From NCBI RefSeq assembly GCF_900155865.1, contig NZ_LT707006.1, positions 4,447,779 to 4,511,778 on the forward strand: a stretch of 64,000 nt of DNA. The letters run 5' to 3'. The position numbers and the translations under genes are program-made. The notes below the pieces were generated by a model that was given only the letters and a program-made list of their open reading frames with translations, ran no database searches and was not told the origin of the DNA. Shown in pieces: positions 16,933 to 26,517 of this stretch; position 1 is the first letter of the stretch, and each line of letters opens with the position of its first letter. The DNA is from Bacteroides bouchesdurhonensis (GTDB lineage Bacteria > Bacteroidota > Bacteroidia > Bacteroidales > Bacteroidaceae).

Positions 16933-18642
16933 ATGAATATCACTATACCTTATGCTGTAGCCGATTTCGCCGACTTACGTGAACGGGGATTCTACTATGT
17001 AGATAAAACCGGATTCATCCCACGTCTGGAGCAATACAATGCTCCTGTCTTCCTGCGCCCGCGCCGTTTTGGAAAAAGTCTGCTGGTGTCTACACTGGCG
17101 CATTATTACGACCGTAGCAAAGCACACCGTTTCGAAGAACTGTTCGGCGGTACGTGGATCGGTGCACATCCTACGAAAGAGCATAACCAATATATGATTA
17201 TCCGCTATGACTTTTCTCAAATGGTGATGGGAAATGACATAGAAGAATTGGAAAAGAACTTCAATATATTAAACTGTGATCCGGTAAAAATAATGGTAGA
17301 ACACAATAGAGACCTTTTTGGTGATTTCCAATTTACCAATTTCGGGAATGCATCACAAATGTTAAGAGAAGTTCTCAGTTTTGTTCGCGCACATAATTTG
17401 CCTAAGATTTATATTTTGATTGATGAATATGACAATTTCACTAATCAACTGCTTACTGCCTACAAAGATCCACTCTACGAGAATGTGACAACAGGTGAAA
17501 GTTTCTTGCGCACATTCTTTAAGGTCATCAAAGCCGGTATAGGAGAAGGTAGTATTCGTACCTGCTTCTGTACAGGGGTGCTTCCCGTTACCATGGACGA
17601 CCTGACAAGCGGATATAACATTGCTGAAATACTCACCCTGGAACCAACTTTTACCGAAATGTTAGGTTTCAATCATGACGAAGCAGCAGAGTATCTGCGA
17701 TATGTTATCCGTAAATACGGAAACGACGAAGACCGTTTTGACGAGTTGTGGACGCTTATCTTGAATAATTACGATGGATACCGTTTTTTACCTAATGCAC
17801 GTCCACTGTTCAATTCGACGATATTGACTTATTTCTTCAAAAAGTTTGCTGTCAACAACGGAGCAATTCCCGATGAAATGGTGGACGAAAATCTCCGTAC
17901 GGATGTCAATTGGATACGAAGACTCACCATCACACTGGAAAATGCTAAAGAGATGCTCGACGCACTAGTGATTGATAATGAACTGATTTATTCTCAACCG
18001 GAATTGCGCAGCAAGTTCAACAAACAGAAGTTCTTCGACCCACAATTCTACCCTATCAGTCTCTTTTATCTGGGAATGACTACTCTGAAAGATGGATTTA
18101 CAATGGTACTTCCCAACCTGACAGCCCGAAGTATCTACATGAATTATTATAATGAGATAAATCGGGTAAGCGACGATGCACGACGTTTTGTCCCCGTTTA
18201 TCGAAAGTTTATGGTTGATCGCCTGCTGGAACCACTGATAGCAAACTATTTCGAACAATATCTAGGACAATTCCCCGCACAAGTTTTCGATAAAATAAAT
18301 GAGAACTTTATCCGCTGTTCCTTCTTTGAAGTATGTAGCCGCTATTTGAGCAACTGCTTCACTTTCGCTTTGGAGCAAAATTTGCCATCCGGACGAGCGG
18401 ATTTTGTGATGACAGGCATTCCCGGCACAGATTTCCATAATGATTGCCGTATCGTAGAATTCAAATACTTTAAATCCAAAGAGGCTACCGAAGTAGAAAA
18501 AATGAGTATGCCGCGTCCTGCAGACGTAAGCCAAGTAAAGAATTACGCTACAGATATCAATAACCAGTTCCCCACTTACCGGATACGTACTTATGTAGTA
18601 TATATTGCTGCCGGAAAGGCATGCAGAACGTGGGAAGTATAA
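16933..18642 (+). CDS. AAA-ATPase-like protein with C-terminal PD-(D/E)XK nuclease domain
   Basis: 569 residues. The N-terminal half is the AAA-ATPase-like family often annotated with DUF1703: YVDKTGFI, Walker A RPRRFGKSLL and Walker B ILIDEYDNF. The C-terminal part has a PD-(D/E)XK nuclease pattern (GRADFVM, then IVEFKYF). These proteins occur in many diverged copies in Bacteroides and behave like mobile or conflict-related genes, but no activity is established. The start at 16933 (MNITIPYAVADF) fits the family; an upstream in-frame ATG at 16837 precedes the promoter. A relic of a related gene lies 780 bp downstream. Confidence 0.85.
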   Translation: MNITIPYAVADFADLRERGFYYVDKTGFIPRLEQYNAPVFLRPRRFGKSLLVSTLAHYYDRSKAHRFEELFGGTWIGAHPTKEHNQYMIIRYDFSQMVMGNDIEELEKNFNILNCDPVKIMVEHNRDLFGDFQFTNFGNASQMLREVLSFVRAHNLPKIYILIDEYDNFTNQLLTAYKDPLYENVTTGESFLRTFFKVIKAGIGEGSIRTCFCTGVLPVTMDDLTSGYNIAEILTLEPTFTEMLGFNHDEAAEYLRYVIRKYGNDEDRFDELWTLILNNYDGYRFLPNARPLFNSTILTYFFKKFAVNNGAIPDEMVDENLRTDVNWIRRLTITLENAKEMLDALVIDNELIYSQPELRSKFNKQKFFDPQFYPISLFYLGMTTLKDGFTMVLPNLTARSIYMNYYNEINRVSDDARRFVPVYRKFMVDRLLEPLIANYFEQYLGQFPAQVFDKINENFIRCSFFEVCSRYLSNCFTFALEQNLPSGRADFVMTGIPGTDFHNDCRIVEFKYFKSKEATEVEKMSMPRPADVSQVKNYATDINNQFPTYRIRTYVVYIAAGKACRTWEV

Positions 18643-18674
18643 ATAGTAAAAACATAAAGATTTATATAATAACA

Positions 18675-19352
18675 ATGAACGCCCGTAAAAATCAGATTTT
18701 ATTTCCAATTACTTTTATCATCGCTTTACTTACTCTCACTGCCGGTTGCAAAAAGAAAGATATGTCACTCAAAGTAAACGAGCCTCGCAATATCCATGGT
18801 GTAGTTAGTTACAAACGTTCTTTCCCTGATTTAAACGAAAAGCATCTGGCTATAGCCCAAAATATAGGCATCAAACCATTGGAGGATCGTGAAGAAGCCG
18901 AAAGCATGAAGGAACAATTGATACATATCACAGACAATAAGTTTTATTCTGTTGATTCACTGACGCATTCTATCCCCTACCTCATCCCCCGCGCCAGCGA
19001 GCTCCTTGATACAATCGGTTCTAATTTCCTCGATTCATTAACTTCCAAAGGTCTAAATCCTAATCAGATAATTATTACTTCTGTACTTCGCACCAATAAA
19101 GACGTGAAACGTCTTCGCCGCCGCAACGGTAATGCATCTGCAAACTCTGCCCACTGCTATGGAGCTACTTTCGACGTTAGTTGGAAACGCTTCAAAAAAG
19201 TGGAAGATGAAGACGGACGTCCTTTACAGGATGTTAGCTCGGATACTTTGAAACTCGTTCTGTCTGAAGTGCTAAGAGACTTACGACAAGCTGATAAATG
19301 CTATATAAAGTATGAACTGAAACAAGGGTGTTTCCACATTACTGCACGATGA
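18675..19352 (+). CDS. DUF5715-like exported lipoprotein, possible M15-type peptidase fold
   Basis: 225 residues from the ATG at 18675, with a lipoprotein signal ending LTLTAGC. The C-terminal half contains TSVLRTNKDVKRLRRRN and SAHCYGATFD, which matches the S-x-H-x(2)-G-x(3)-D zinc-binding signature of M15 (VanY-like) peptidases, and a late His in CFHITAR that could be the third zinc ligand. A peptidoglycan peptidase role is inferred from these residues; the family is normally listed as uncharacterised. It starts 32 bp after the AAA gene. An upstream in-frame ATG would remove the clean signal peptide. Confidence 0.75.
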   Translation: MNARKNQILFPITFIIALLTLTAGCKKKDMSLKVNEPRNIHGVVSYKRSFPDLNEKHLAIAQNIGIKPLEDREEAESMKEQLIHITDNKFYSVDSLTHSIPYLIPRASELLDTIGSNFLDSLTSKGLNPNQIIITSVLRTNKDVKRLRRRNGNASANSAHCYGATFDVSWKRFKKVEDEDGRPLQDVSSDTLKLVLSEVLRDLRQADKCYIKYELKQGCFHITAR

Positions 19353-19423
19353 TTTCGTTTTAATTTTATGTTATGCAAAGAAACTTTTATCTTTGTACAA
19401 CTGCAATTCAAAAAGATCAGATC

Positions 19424-19720
19424 ATGGACAAAATATATCCTATTGGCATATAGAACTTTGAGAGTTTACGAAAGGAAAGAACTTTTCATGTAAAAGCTGA
19501 GTATCATACTTCACAAGGGCAAATTGACCTTATCCTTCAAACAGAGTGTTTTATTTATATAATGGAATTCAAACCGAAAGGAACAATCGAAGAAGCTTTG
19601 AAGCAAATTAATAAGAGACATTATGCCCAAGCATTCTCTGCCGATGAAAGAGTATTTATCAAAATAGGTGTAAACTTCAGCAATGAGACAAGAAACATTG
19701 AGAAGTGGATAGTAGAATAA
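19424..19720 (+). pseudogene. Internally deleted AAA/PD-(D/E)XK gene relic
   Basis: The frame begins MDKIYPIGI, a typical N-terminus of this ATPase family, then TAG at codon 10 (probably from CAG), then NFESLRK. After that it jumps straight to the C-terminal nuclease end (QIDLILQTECFIYIMEFK, KIGVNFSNETRNIEKW). About 400 residues, including the whole ATPase domain, are missing. A promoter-like TATCTTTG at 19388-19395 is retained. It is a different subfamily from the intact gene at 16933. Confidence 0.85.
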
Positions 19721-19806
19721 AAAGAGAAATAAAATTCATCCCTAAACAATCTAAGAATCCAAAACGTTTCATTAAATTTGCAGAAATTTTTCTTTAATAC
19801 GATTCA

Positions 19807-20823
19807 ATGATAGAGAAACTGATTGTTCTTGAGGATATTGACCCGGTTATTTTTTATGGTGTAAACAACGCCAACATACAGTTAATTAAAGCTTTATATC
19901 CGAAGCTACGCATCGTTGCACGCGGTAATGTAATCAAAGTGCTGGGCGATGAAGAAGAGATGTGCGCCTTCGAAGAAAATATCACCAAACTGGAGAAATA
20001 TTGTGCCCAATATAATTCACTGAAAGAGGAAGTCATCATCGACATTATCAAAGGTAATGCCCCTCAGGCAGAGCAAACAGGTAATGTAATCGTTTTCAGT
20101 GTCACAGGTAAGCCAATTATTCCCAGAAGTGAGAATCAATTGAAACTGGTAGAAGGATTTTCCAAGAATGATATGGTATTCGCTATCGGTCCGGCAGGAT
20201 CGGGAAAGACATATACTGCTATTGCACTCGCTGTTCGTGCTCTGAAAAATAAAGAAATCAAAAAGATTATTCTCAGCCGCCCCGCTGTAGAAGCCGGAGA
20301 AAAGCTCGGATTCCTGCCCGGCGACATGAAGGATAAGATAGACCCATATCTGCAACCTTTATACGATGCGCTACAGGATATGATTCCTGCTGCCAAGCTA
20401 AAAGAATACATGGACTTGAATGTTATCCAGATTGCACCATTGGCTTTCATGCGTGGACGTACGCTGAATGATGCAGTGGTGATTCTGGACGAAGCACAGA
20501 ATACGACTACGCAACAAATCAAAATGTTCCTTACCCGCATGGGTATGAATACCAAGATGATTGTAACAGGTGACATGACACAGATTGACCTACCATCCTC
20601 ACAGACATCAGGATTGGTCCAAGCACTCCGCATCCTGAAAGGAGTAAAAGGTATCAGCTTCGTAGAACTCAACAAGAAAGATATCGTACGCCACAAATTA
20701 GTGGAACGTATCGTAGACGCTTATGATAAATTCGACAAAGAGATGAAGATTGAACGGGAAAATCGGAAGAAAGAGCAACTGATCATCAATGGTGAACGTC
20801 CGTCTAAACTGGTTAGCGAATAA
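19807..20823 (+). CDS. phoH: PhoH family ATPase
   Basis: 338 residues of the PhoH/PhoL type, a cytoplasmic ATPase linked to RNA metabolism. Visible are an N-terminal KH-like segment (about 1-80), Walker A GPAGSGKTYTAIAL, SRPAVEAGEKLGFLPGD and Walker B VVILDEAQNTT. Full family length with no anomalies. PurC follows at 20873, only 49 bp downstream, so the two may share a transcript. The exact substrate of bacterial PhoH proteins is not settled. Confidence 0.92.
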   Translation: MIEKLIVLEDIDPVIFYGVNNANIQLIKALYPKLRIVARGNVIKVLGDEEEMCAFEENITKLEKYCAQYNSLKEEVIIDIIKGNAPQAEQTGNVIVFSVTGKPIIPRSENQLKLVEGFSKNDMVFAIGPAGSGKTYTAIALAVRALKNKEIKKIILSRPAVEAGEKLGFLPGDMKDKIDPYLQPLYDALQDMIPAAKLKEYMDLNVIQIAPLAFMRGRTLNDAVVILDEAQNTTTQQIKMFLTRMGMNTKMIVTGDMTQIDLPSSQTSGLVQALRILKGVKGISFVELNKKDIVRHKLVERIVDAYDKFDKEMKIERENRKKEQLIINGERPSKLVSE

Positions 20824-20872
20824 CTAGTGTTGCTGTAAATTGGAACTTGTAATATATAATTATATAAAAACG

Positions 20873-21817
20873 ATGAAAGCATTAACAAAAACAGATTTCA
20901 ACTTTCCGGGACAGAAAAGTGTGTACCACGGAAAAGTGCGCGATGTATACAACATCAATGGCGAAAAACTTGTTATGGTAGCAACTGACCGTATTTCGGC
21001 CTTTGACGTAGTATTGCCTGAAGGTATTCCTTACAAAGGACAAATGCTGAACCAAATTGCAGCAAAATTCCTCGATGCCACTACCGACATCTGTCCGAAC
21101 TGGAAACTGGCTACACCTGATCCAATGGTTACTGTAGGTGTATTGTGCGAAGGTTTCCCGGTAGAAATGATCGTACGCGGTTATTTGTGCGGTAGTGCTT
21201 GGCGTACTTACAAAAGTGGTGTACGTGAAATCTGTGGTGTGAAATTGCCGGATGGAATGCGTGAAAACCAGAAATTCCCGGAACCAATTGTTACTCCGAC
21301 TACCAAAGCTGAAATGGGTCTTCATGACGAAGATATCTCTAAAGAAGAAATTCTGAAACAAGGTCTGGCTACTCCGGAAGAATATGCTATTCTTGAAAAA
21401 TATACATTGGCTCTCTTCAAACGTGGCACTGAGATCGCTGCTGAACGTGGATTGATCCTCGTTGATACTAAATATGAATTCGGAAAGCACAATGGTACGA
21501 TTTATTTGATGGATGAGATTCATACTCCGGACTCCAGCCGTTATTTCTATTCAGAAGGTTATCAGGAACGTTTCGAAAAAGGTGAACCTCAAAAACAACT
21601 TTCTAAAGAATTCGTTCGTGAATGGTTGATGGAGAATGGCTTCCAAGGTAAAGATGGACAGAAAGTTCCTGAAATGACTCCGGCTATTGTACAGAGCATC
21701 AGCGACCGCTACATCGAATTGTTTGAGAACATCACCGGTGAGAAATTTGTGAAAGAGGATACCAGCAATATTGCTGAACGTATCGAAAAGAATGTAATGA
21801 ATTTCCTGACTAAATAA
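20873..21817 (+). CDS. purC: Phosphoribosylaminoimidazole-succinocarboxamide synthase
   Basis: SAICAR synthase, joining CAIR and aspartate with ATP in purine synthesis; cytoplasmic. 314 residues from the ATG at 20873, the usual length for the larger bacterial form. Motifs include YHGKVRDVY at the ATP site, ATDRISAFDVVLPEGIPYKG, VRGYLCGSAWRTY and LVDTKYEFG. The upstream in-frame start at 20840 would add residues unlike the family. The methyltransferase MenG follows 2 bp after the stop, so the genes are translationally close. Confidence 0.95.
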   Translation: MKALTKTDFNFPGQKSVYHGKVRDVYNINGEKLVMVATDRISAFDVVLPEGIPYKGQMLNQIAAKFLDATTDICPNWKLATPDPMVTVGVLCEGFPVEMIVRGYLCGSAWRTYKSGVREICGVKLPDGMRENQKFPEPIVTPTTKAEMGLHDEDISKEEILKQGLATPEEYAILEKYTLALFKRGTEIAAERGLILVDTKYEFGKHNGTIYLMDEIHTPDSSRYFYSEGYQERFEKGEPQKQLSKEFVREWLMENGFQGKDGQKVPEMTPAIVQSISDRYIELFENITGEKFVKEDTSNIAERIEKNVMNFLTK

Positions 21818-21819
21818 GA

Positions 21820-22557
21820 ATGGATTACCCACAACAGCATATCAAACCTTACAACGAAGAAGGTGAAAAGACCGAGCAAGTAGAGAAGATGTTTGATAAC
21901 ATCGCTCACGCTTATGACAAACTGAATCATACCTTATCTCTGGGTATTGACCGCAGTTGGCGCCGTAAAGCAATTGCCTGGCTCCGCCCCTTCCGTCCGC
22001 TACGTATAATGGACGTTGCTACGGGAACAGGAGATTTTGCCATCCTCGCTTGTCGCGAATTACAGCCTGCCGAATTGATCGGTACGGACATTTCGGAAGG
22101 TATGATGAATGTGGGTCGTGAAAAAGTTAAGAAGGAAGGACTCTCGGACAAAATTTCTTTTGCCCGGGAGGACTGTACTTCTCTTTCATTTGCCAACAGC
22201 AGTTTTGATGCTATTACTGTAGCTTTCGGTATACGTAACTTTGAAGACCTGGATAAAGGACTTTCGGAAATGTGCCGTGTACTAACCCCCGGCGGCCATC
22301 TTGTGATTCTCGAATTGACTACCCCGGATCGGTTTCCAATGAAGCAGTTATTCTCTATTTATTCCAAAGTTGTCATCCCGTTGCTTGGTAAACTACTCTC
22401 TAAAGATAATAGTGCCTATCACTATCTACCGAACACCATTAAGGTATTTCCCCAAGGGGAAATCATGAAGGAAGTTATCACTAAAGCCGGTTTCAGCGAA
22501 GTGAATTTCCGACGTTTAACTTTTGGTATCTGTACACTTTATATGGCTACTAAATAA
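21820..22557 (+). CDS. menG: Demethylmenaquinone methyltransferase (UbiE/MenG)
   Basis: 245 residues. Class I SAM methyltransferase that makes the last step of menaquinone synthesis; Bacteroides uses menaquinone for fumarate respiration, so MenG is preferred over UbiE. Motifs: MFDNIAHAYDKLNH at the start, SAM motif I MDVATGTGDFAIL, GTDISEGMM, and FGIRNFEDLDKGL. The start sits 2 bp after PurC, and AroE follows 38 bp downstream, suggesting one transcription unit. Confidence 0.94.
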   Translation: MDYPQQHIKPYNEEGEKTEQVEKMFDNIAHAYDKLNHTLSLGIDRSWRRKAIAWLRPFRPLRIMDVATGTGDFAILACRELQPAELIGTDISEGMMNVGREKVKKEGLSDKISFAREDCTSLSFANSSFDAITVAFGIRNFEDLDKGLSEMCRVLTPGGHLVILELTTPDRFPMKQLFSIYSKVVIPLLGKLLSKDNSAYHYLPNTIKVFPQGEIMKEVITKAGFSEVNFRRLTFGICTLYMATK

Positions 22558-22595
22558 AACTTAAGCAGAACTAATCATTTTAACTTTTTCGTGTT

Positions 22596-23342
22596 ATGGA
22601 AAAATATGGTTTAATTGGCTACCCCCTAAAACATTCGTTTTCTATCGGCTACTTCAACGAGAAGTTTAAATCAGAAAACATTAATGCGGAATACGTAAAT
22701 TTCGAGATTCCCAGTATTAACGATTTTATGGAGGTCATCGAAGAAAATCCGAACCTATATGGGCTCAACGTTACCATTCCTTATAAAGAACAGGTTATTC
22801 CTTTTTTGGATGAGTTAGATCCTGATACTGCTAAAATCGGTGCTGTAAATGTAATCAAAATTATCCGCCAGCAGAAAGGTAAAGTTAAATTAATTGGATA
22901 TAACTCTGACATTATCGGATTTACCCAATCTATCCAACCATTACTGCAACCTCACCACAAGAAAGCCTTGATTCTTGGCACAGGCGGGGCTTCTAAAGCA
23001 GTGTACCGCGGACTTCAAAATCTGGGAATCGAAAGTGTATTTGTGTCCCGTACTCACAAAGCAGACGGGATGCTAACCTACGAAGAGCTTACTCCTGAAA
23101 TCATGACGGAATATACTGTAATAGTCAATTGTACCCCATTAGGTATGTATCCTAAAGTGGACTTTTGCCCAAACATCCCGTATGACCAACTGACTCCGAA
23201 CCATTTACTTTACGATTTGTTATATAATCCGAACGTTACTCTCTTCATGAAAAAAGGAGAAGAGCAGGGTGCCGTTACTAAAAATGGGTTGGAAATGCTA
23301 TTATTGCAAGCATTTGCAGCTTGGGAGATTTGGCATAAGTAA
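22596..23342 (+). CDS. aroE: Shikimate dehydrogenase
   Basis: 248 residues. NADPH-dependent reduction of 3-dehydroshikimate to shikimate in aromatic amino-acid synthesis; cytoplasmic. Substrate-site features are GYPLKHSFS at the start and NVTIPYKE with the catalytic lysine; the dinucleotide loop is GTGGASKAVYRGL, and NCTPLGMYP is the conserved C-terminal motif. Slightly shorter than the E. coli enzyme, as is common in Bacteroidetes. Confidence 0.94.
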   Translation: MEKYGLIGYPLKHSFSIGYFNEKFKSENINAEYVNFEIPSINDFMEVIEENPNLYGLNVTIPYKEQVIPFLDELDPDTAKIGAVNVIKIIRQQKGKVKLIGYNSDIIGFTQSIQPLLQPHHKKALILGTGGASKAVYRGLQNLGIESVFVSRTHKADGMLTYEELTPEIMTEYTVIVNCTPLGMYPKVDFCPNIPYDQLTPNHLLYDLLYNPNVTLFMKKGEEQGAVTKNGLEMLLLQAFAAWEIWHK

Positions 23343-23403
23343 AGCCTCTCCTCCATTCCTTTTTTAAGGAGAAAGAAATAAAAGTGAAAAGAGATTCGGG
23401 CTT

Positions 23404-24351
23404 ATGAAGAAGTATATTTACATTATTATTATCATTTTGCTGGTGCTCACCAGCTGCACTATCGGAGGAAGTTTTTATATGCTCAACTTCTCTTTAACTC
23501 CGAATGCCAAGATATTATCTAAAAATGCAGACTCTTATCCTTTTATGTATAAAAACTATCCGTTTCTTCGTTCATGGGTAGACAGCTTAAGGCAAGTAGA
23601 TGCACTTAGAGACACTTTTATCATTAATCCGGAAGGAAGACAACTGCATGCATTTTATGTCGCCGCTCCACAACCGACCAATAAAACGGCCGTCATTGTG
23701 CACGGATATACAGATAATGCTATTCGCATGTTTATGATCGGTTATCTTTATAATCGGGATTTAGCTTATAATATCCTCTTGCCCGAACTACAACATCAAG
23801 GAGAAAGCGAAGGTCCTGCCATTCAGATGGGTTGGAAAGACCGACTTGACGTGTTGCAATGGATGAACATTGCGAACCAGATTTTCGGGGACAGTACACA
23901 AATGGTGGTACATGGCATATCTATGGGAGCTGCCACAACTATGATGGTATCCGGTGAAAAGCAACAACCTTTTGTGAAATGTTTTGTAGAAGATTGTGGT
24001 TATACCAGCGTTTGGGATGAGTTTGCACACGAATTAAAATCAACCTTCCATCTTCCTCCTTTCCCACTGTTACATACTACCAGTTGGCTGTGTGAAAGAA
24101 AATACGGTTGGAATTTCAAAGAAGCCTCTTCGTTAAAACAAGTTGCAAAATGTAAGTTACCTATGTTTTTTATTCATGGAGACAAGGATACGTATGTACC
24201 TACCTGGATGGTTTACCCTCTCTACGAAGCCAAACCGGAGCCCAAAGTGCTATGGATTGTCCCGGGAGCGACTCATGCCGTTTCATACAAAGAGAATAAA
24301 AAAGAATATACCGAGAAAGTTCGTGAATTTGTCGGGCAGTATATTCATTAA
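23404..24351 (+). CDS. Exported or membrane-anchored alpha/beta hydrolase
   Basis: 315 residues with an N-terminal hydrophobic segment and TSCT (about 14-18) suggesting a lipoprotein or signal anchor. Hydrolase fold landmarks are the oxyanion-loop HGYTDN, nucleophile elbow GISMGA with S173, acid in HGDKDTYVP and catalytic His in PGATHAVSY. Substrate unknown; esterase or peptidase activity is possible. It stands 61 bp after AroE and 72 bp before the TPM gene, probably read in the same direction but functionally separate. Confidence 0.85.
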   Translation: MKKYIYIIIIILLVLTSCTIGGSFYMLNFSLTPNAKILSKNADSYPFMYKNYPFLRSWVDSLRQVDALRDTFIINPEGRQLHAFYVAAPQPTNKTAVIVHGYTDNAIRMFMIGYLYNRDLAYNILLPELQHQGESEGPAIQMGWKDRLDVLQWMNIANQIFGDSTQMVVHGISMGAATTMMVSGEKQQPFVKCFVEDCGYTSVWDEFAHELKSTFHLPPFPLLHTTSWLCERKYGWNFKEASSLKQVAKCKLPMFFIHGDKDTYVPTWMVYPLYEAKPEPKVLWIVPGATHAVSYKENKKEYTEKVREFVGQYIH

Positions 24352-24423
24352 ACCTATTAAAAACAGGGAGTTTGAAATTCGTAACAGAAAAAATTATATA
24401 TCCGTAAAAGTTAAACAACTGTC

Positions 24424-25350
24424 ATGAAATCAATATTCACACTGTTATTTATTACTTTTCTACTGACATCTCTGCAAGCTCAAGAAAAAGTATATACGGT
24501 AGACAATCTGCCGAAAGTACATCTGCAAAATAAAATGCAGTATGTTTGTAACCCAACTGGCATACTATCGCAAGCCGTTTGCGACTCTATTGACGCGATG
24601 CTTTATGCTTTGGAACAACAAACCGGAATTGAAACAGTAGTAGCTGTTGTTCCTTCCATCGGAGAAGAATCGTGTTTTGATTTTAGTCATCAGCTATTGA
24701 ACAAGTGGGGTGTGGGGAAAAAAGAGATGAATAACGGATTAGTCATTTTACTAGTGAAGGATCAACGTTGTATCCAATTTTATACCGGCTATGGATTAGA
24801 AGGGATACTTCCTGATGCAATCTGTAAAAGGATTCAGACCCAATATATGATTCCATATTTAAAAGATGGAAATTGGGATGCAGGAATGTTGGCTGGGGTA
24901 AAAGCCACTTGTCAGCGTCTGGACGGTTCTATGGAGAACGATTCCGTTTCCGAACCAGAAAGAAGTGGTTCAAAGGATATGATTATTGCCATTATTGGTT
25001 TTATTGCCTTTGGTATCGGGGTAGCCTTCTATGCCTCATGGAATCAGAGTCGTTGTCCCAAATGTGGCAAGCACAAATTGCAAAGAAGTAGTAGCAGACC
25101 CATTTCAAATGTAAATGGCATCAAGACAGAAGAGGTTGTTTACACATGTAGAAATTGTGGACATACGGTCAAAAGGCAACAGCAAAGTTATGATGACGAC
25201 TACCGTCACAGAGGAGGTGGCGGAGGTGGTCCGTTTATTGGTGGCTTCGGTGGAGGAAGAGGACATGGCGGAGGCTTTGGAGGCGGTTTCGGCGGAGGAA
25301 GCTTTGGCGGTGGTTCAGGCGGCGGAGGTGGTGCCGGTTCAAGGTTCTGA
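24424..25350 (+). CDS. TPM domain membrane protein with glycine-rich tail
   Basis: 308 residues: cleavable signal (about 1-19), periplasmic TPM domain (about 25-165, with GVGKKEMNNGLVILL and QFYTGYGLEG), one membrane segment (about 178-202), a zinc-ribbon pair (CPKCGKHK and CRNCGH) and a 55-residue Gly/Phe-rich tail. TPM proteins are widespread beside LemA, as here, but their function is poorly defined; some are linked to membrane-protein quality control. The tail's shifted frames are artefacts of GGN codons. The LemA gene follows 81 bp later. Confidence 0.85.
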   Translation: MKSIFTLLFITFLLTSLQAQEKVYTVDNLPKVHLQNKMQYVCNPTGILSQAVCDSIDAMLYALEQQTGIETVVAVVPSIGEESCFDFSHQLLNKWGVGKKEMNNGLVILLVKDQRCIQFYTGYGLEGILPDAICKRIQTQYMIPYLKDGNWDAGMLAGVKATCQRLDGSMENDSVSEPERSGSKDMIIAIIGFIAFGIGVAFYASWNQSRCPKCGKHKLQRSSSRPISNVNGIKTEEVVYTCRNCGHTVKRQQQSYDDDYRHRGGGGGGPFIGGFGGGRGHGGGFGGGFGGGSFGGGSGGGGGAGSRF

Positions 25351-25431
25351 TTCTAAGTATGATTATAGAGAAATAAATTTGAATTCAACTAATAAGAAAT
25401 CTGATTTTCAAACTTAATAAAAGCAAGAGAC

Positions 25432-26013
25432 ATGAAAAAATCAATTATTATCATTTTAGCCATTGTAGTAATCCTTGTGATCTGGGCTGTTAATGCATAT
25501 AATGGTCTGGTGGCAATGGAAGAAAATGTAAACGGGCAATGGGCAAATGTAGAAACTCAATACCAACGGCGTGCAGACTTGATTCCAAATCTGGTAAATA
25601 CAGTAAAAGGATATGCAACTCACGAAAAAGAAACGCTGGAAGGTGTAGTTGAAGCACGTAGTAAAGCCACGCAAATCAAAGTGGATGCTGCGGATCTCAC
25701 TCCGGAAAAATTAGCAGAATATCAGAAAGCACAAGGTGCAGTCACATCTGCTTTGGGTAAATTACTTGCAATCACTGAGAACTATCCGGATTTAAAAGCT
25801 AACCAGAACTTCCTGGAATTACAAGCGCAGTTGGAAGGCACGGAAAACCGTATCAATGTGGCTCGTAAAAATTTCAATGATGCTGCACAGACATACAATA
25901 CCAATATCCGTCGTTTCCCGAAAAATATTTTTGCGGGAATGTTCGGTTTTGACAAAAAGGCCTATTTCCAGGCAGAAGAAGGAAGTGAAAAAGCTCCGAA
26001 AGTAGAGTTCTAA
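25432..26013 (+). CDS. lemA: LemA family protein
   Basis: 193 residues. One N-terminal membrane segment (about 4-22) with a short cytoplasmic start, then a long helical domain with the family signature WANVETQYQRRADLIPNLVN and KGYATHEKETLE. Full length and intact. LemA proteins are membrane proteins of uncertain function, commonly next to TPM proteins. A hairpin at 26047-26070 ends the unit. Confidence 0.93.
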   Translation: MKKSIIIILAIVVILVIWAVNAYNGLVAMEENVNGQWANVETQYQRRADLIPNLVNTVKGYATHEKETLEGVVEARSKATQIKVDAADLTPEKLAEYQKAQGAVTSALGKLLAITENYPDLKANQNFLELQAQLEGTENRINVARKNFNDAAQTYNTNIRRFPKNIFAGMFGFDKKAYFQAEEGSEKAPKVEF

Positions 26014-26046
26014 AAAGAACTCTACAAAGGCAGATTGAAACAATAT

Positions 26047-26070
26047 GGAGAAAATAATATAATTTTCTCC
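26047..26070 (+). terminator. Hairpin after lemA
   Basis: GGAGAAAAT and ATTTTCTCC pair perfectly across a 6-nt loop. A T-rich stretch (CATTTTTTATT) follows at 26082-26092 and not directly, so termination may be partial. Confidence 0.6.
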
Positions 26071-26137
26071 TCTTAATAGCGCATTTTTTATTCAATTATT
26101 ACTATTTTTAAAGCGTGAAAAAAAATGCTCGAAAGCT

Positions 26138-26506
26138 ATGAACACGAATTATTTATTTCTTAATTCCCGCGATGAACTATTACGTATAGATATCTCTAAA
26201 ATCGTCTATTTTGAAGCGGATGGTAACTACACATCTATTATTCTTACTAACAAGTTACGACCTACCATAGGTATAAACCTGGCACAAACCGAAAAGTTGT
26301 TAAACGAACGTTTGCGTGAGAGATCACGAATCTTCGCACGCATTGGAAAACGTTATATTATCAATCTCAATTACGTGTACCAAATCAATGTTCTCAAGCA
26401 AAGGCTGGTCTTAAGCGATTACACCAACTTCGCTTTCCAATTGGAAGTTTCTAAGGAAGCATTGAAAAAGCTGAAAGAGATATTTCTATCCGTTAAAACT
26501 GCATAA
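26138..26506 (+). CDS. Stand-alone LytTR DNA-binding protein
   Basis: 122 residues consisting almost only of a LytTR domain: IVYFEADGNYTSI, KLLNERLRERSRIFARIGKRY and INLNYV. It lacks the receiver domain of classical LytR-type regulators, so control may come from a partner protein or from expression level. It starts just upstream of an FHA protein (11-bp gap) and the kinase/phosphatase locus, so it may regulate them; this is inference. Confidence 0.85.
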   Translation: MNTNYLFLNSRDELLRIDISKIVYFEADGNYTSIILTNKLRPTIGINLAQTEKLLNERLRERSRIFARIGKRYIINLNYVYQINVLKQRLVLSDYTNFAFQLEVSKEALKKLKEIFLSVKTA

Positions 26507-26517
26507 CTATATAAAAA

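Noticed and set aside
25115..25417. Shifted frame over the glycine-rich tail of the TPM protein
   Set aside because: GGN repeats keep all frames open; the real frame has signal, TPM domain and zinc ribbon.
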